From assembly GCA_964459515.1 (NCBI GenBank), contig CAYWML010000006.1:1-33279 (forward strand): DNA of 33,279 bases, given 5' to 3'. A program made the translations under genes and the position numbers. Below, piece by piece: positions 31,686 to 33,279 of this stretch; the stretch's first letter is position 1, and every line of letters starts with the position of its first letter. The DNA comes from Scatosoma sp964459515. Lineage in GTDB: Bacteria > Bacillota > Clostridia > Christensenellales > Borkfalkiaceae. The notes under the pieces were generated by a model. That model ran no database searches. It saw only the letters and a program-made list of their open reading frames with translations, and was not told where the DNA came from.

Positions 31686-32264
31686 ATGCCTATGAAATCG
31701 AAAAATCTCAATAATTCTTCCAAAAAGACCAAGCGCGCGATAAAGCGCGTATTTGCGGAAATGCTTTCCGAAAAGAAAGATTTAGGGCGTATTTCCGTCA
31801 GCGAACTTTGCCAACGCGCGGAAATCAGCCGCGGCACGTTCTACGCGCACTACGACGATATTTACGGCGTGGCGGAGGAATACGAAAACGAGCTTATCGA
31901 CGCGTTTTTCGACAACGTGCGGTTGGTGCAATCGCAAAACATACTGCAATTTATCGATTCGATTTTCGAGTATATACGGCAAAACGACGAAAACTATTGC
32001 GCGATATGCAAATCCAACGATTTTATTTTTGCGGCGAAAAAGCTGACGGCGATCGCTTCGGGCAAGCTGTTGGAGCTTTGCTTAAACGACAGCCGCATAA
32101 AAAATCGCGCGTACGTAGATTTTGAGATACAAATTTTCTTGGACGGGCTTTTTTGCGAATACGTAAAATACTGTCGCGGCTATTCGGAGAAAACGCTGGA
32201 CGACCTATACGCCTACACGAAATTCTGGGTGTCGAACTTTCTCGCCGTCCGCACCGCTTCGTAA
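31686..32264 (+). CDS. TetR/AcrR family transcriptional regulator
   Basis: The 192-residue protein has AAAGGGG upstream of the ATG at 31686 (a second ATG is two codons on). The N-terminal helix-turn-helix reads KRVFAEMLSEKKDLGRISVS, then ELCQRAEISRGTFYAHYDDI (about 21-61), the TetR pattern ending in GTFYxHY. The rest is a helical ligand-binding or dimer domain with several Cys and Tyr residues. It is divergent from the ABC exporter operon with overlapping promoters, the classic arrangement for a repressor that releases exporter genes when its ligand binds. That regulatory role is inferred from position. Confidence 0.9.
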   Translation: MPMKSKNLNNSSKKTKRAIKRVFAEMLSEKKDLGRISVSELCQRAEISRGTFYAHYDDIYGVAEEYENELIDAFFDNVRLVQSQNILQFIDSIFEYIRQNDENYCAICKSNDFIFAAKKLTAIASGKLLELCLNDSRIKNRAYVDFEIQIFLDGLFCEYVKYCRGYSEKTLDDLYAYTKFWVSNFLAVRTAS

Positions 32265-32285
32265 CCGTTTTTTGCATACCGTAAT

Positions 32286-32356
32286 AAGCAAGCTATGCTT
32301 GCGCTACAACGCCGTCGGGCGTTCGAGCGGCGACAGCCGCTTTTTTTCTTTTTTTT
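32286..32356 (+). terminator. Palindrome module and terminator after the tetR-type gene
   Basis: AGCAAGC-tat-GCTTGCG (from 32286) is followed by a degenerate AACGCC/GGGCGTT pair (about 32309-32322), and then AGCGGC-gaca-GCCGCT (32326-32341) with a long T-rich run. The same module types are seen at 21315 and 27235. Confidence 0.75.
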
Positions 32357-32360
32357 GCCT

Positions 32361-32565
32361 GTCGTTACGAGGAGCAAAGCGACGCGGTAATCTCGCGGCA
32401 AGCCTGCGGATTGCCGCGAAAAACAGGTTCGGGGTACTTGCTCGCGTTTCCGCCTGACGGCGGAGATTGCCGCAGTCGCGCGTTCCGCGCTCCTTCGCAA
32501 TGACGAAGTCCGTTTCCGCCTGACGGCGGAGATTGCCGCAGTCGCGCGTTCCGCGCTCCTTCGCA
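32361..32565 (+). repeat. REP-like repeats, partly in tandem, running into the gap
   Basis: A diverged copy at 32361-32420 starts GTCGTTACGAGGAGC and contains GATTGCCGCG. Two identical copies with a 66-base period start at 32445 and 32511 with CGTTTCCGCCtgaCGGCGG, GATTGCCGCAGTCGCGCG, and end CTCCTTCGCAATGACG. The second copy is cut at TCGCA by the N run; ATGACG resumes right after it. No gene is visible between 32265 and 32795. Confidence 0.8.
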
Positions 32566-32665
32566 NNNNNNNNNNNNNNNNNNNNNNNNNNNNNNNNNNN
32601 NNNNNNNNNNNNNNNNNNNNNNNNNNNNNNNNNNNNNNNNNNNNNNNNNNNNNNNNNNNNNNNNN
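32566..32665. other. Assembly gap (100 N)
   Basis: Exactly 100 N, the usual placeholder for a gap of unknown size. It falls inside a tandem repeat copy, so an unknown number of 66-base units is probably missing. Confidence 0.95.
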
Positions 32666-32795
32666 ATGACGGGGCGGCACTTTTATAAAGCGAAAAAAAT
32701 TTTTGAAAACTTTGTTTAATCGGCTGACGAATCGGTTACATATAACGTGTAAAGAAAAGCAGCGCCGCCGAGCGGCGGCAAAAAGGAGTGTTATT

Positions 32796-33279
32796 ATGGC
32801 AGGTAAAGTAATTGGTATCGACCTCGGTACGACAAATTCTTGCGTAGCGGTTATGGAAGGCGGCGAGCCCGTCGTTATTGCAAACGCGGAGGGTTCGAGA
32901 ACGACGCCGTCCGTTGTATCTTTCCAAAAGGACGGTTCTCGCGTGGTCGGGCAAGCGGCTAAGCGGCAGGCGGTGGCAAACCCCGATAAGACGATCATTT
33001 CCATTAAACGCCACATGGGTTCGGATTATAAAGTAAACGTAGACGAAAAAGGCTATTCGCCGCAGGAAATTTCCGCGATGATCCTCGGAAAACTGAAAGC
33101 GGACGCGGAGGCGTATCTCGGACAGAAAGTGACGGAGGCGGTTATCACCTGCCCTGCGTACTTTTCCGACAGCCAACGTCAAGCGACGAAAGACGCAGGC
33201 AAGATTGCAGGGCTTAACGTTTTGCGTATCATCAACGAGCCTACGGCGGCGGCTCTTGCGTACGGCTTGGATAAAGACA
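32796..33279 (+). CDS. dnaK: DnaK (Hsp70 chaperone), N-terminal part, cut by window end
   Basis: The ATG follows AAAAGGAG. The 161 visible residues are unmistakable DnaK nucleotide-binding domain: KVIGIDLGTTNSCVAVMEGG at the start, RTTPSVVSF, VGQAAKRQAV, SIKRHMGSDYKV, EISAMILGKLK, the catalytic-site strand VITCPAYFSDSQRQATKDAG and INEPTAAALAYGLD. DnaK is the cytoplasmic ATP-driven folding chaperone, working with DnaJ and GrpE. No CIRCE operator (TTAGCACTC-N9-GAGTGCTAA) is visible in the 130 bases upstream, and hrcA and grpE are not adjacent within the sequence shown. A GC-rich hairpin (CCGCC/GGCGG, about 32765-32779) sits directly before the ribosome binding site. Confidence 0.98.
   Translation, partial: MAGKVIGIDLGTTNSCVAVMEGGEPVVIANAEGSRTTPSVVSFQKDGSRVVGQAAKRQAVANPDKTIISIKRHMGSDYKVNVDEKGYSPQEISAMILGKLKADAEAYLGQKVTEAVITCPAYFSDSQRQATKDAGKIAGLNVLRIINEPTAAALAYGLDKD

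Overview
The window reads as a low-to-mid-GC anaerobic Firmicute, most likely an uncultured gut Clostridia member of the Christensenellales type. The reasons are strong AGGAGG ribosome binding sites, sigma-A-like TTGACA/TATAAT promoters, and typical clostridial genes: rubrerythrin, a 1,400-residue 2-hydroxyacyl-CoA dehydratase activase, a PF06541 membrane protein, YitT, LemA, and the RuvX/DUF1292 pair. A run of exactly 100 N inside a repeat near the right end suggests a draft or metagenome assembly. The taxonomic call is inference. No tRNA, rRNA, phage or CRISPR array was seen.

Layout. 1-1300: the 3' end of a Cys-repeat surface protein, then the frameshifted remnant of another surface-protein C-terminus behind an intact promoter. 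1750-2950: a structured leader RNA followed by two tandem DUF898-type membrane proteins. 3114-4037 (minus): rubrerythrin and a small Cys-rich gene with a frameshifted tail. 4378-10957: a PF06541 membrane protein, the giant activase and uronate isomerase. 11006-13794: a small minus-strand membrane protein, a RuvX-DUF1292 fusion, YitT and an SGNH hydrolase. 13896-14132: a stand-alone small RNA candidate that shares promoter and double-hairpin architecture with the leader at 1750. 14571-17815: Ppx/GppA phosphatase, Maf and an MreB-like actin.

17965-18572: a candidate large (about 570 nt) independent RNA with its own promoter and terminator. It holds up to five Shine-Dalgarno/ATG mini-ORFs, several of them framed by long-range stems. 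18615-21298: lemA and a DUF2207 protein. 21315-21773: a chain of palindromes in 66/67-bp tandem repeats. 21901-27211: a small conserved membrane protein, then uvrB and uvrA behind a near-consensus LexA box. 27375-31538 (minus): an ABC exporter operon (two ATPases, one permease with a large external domain, a TerB-like protein), divergent from a TetR regulator at 31686. 32286-32665: palindromic and REP-like repeats running into the gap. 32796-end: the start of dnaK.

The most novel material is non-coding. It consists of the large RNA at 17965-18572, the two-copy double-hairpin RNA family whose stems show compensatory changes between copies, and the palindromic repeat modules found after several genes. 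The best protein-level oddities are the in-frame RuvX-DUF1292 fusion with a preserved internal ribosome binding site and possibly leaderless start, and the frameshifted small protein downstream of rubrerythrin. All identifications come from reading sequence; no search or folding was run.
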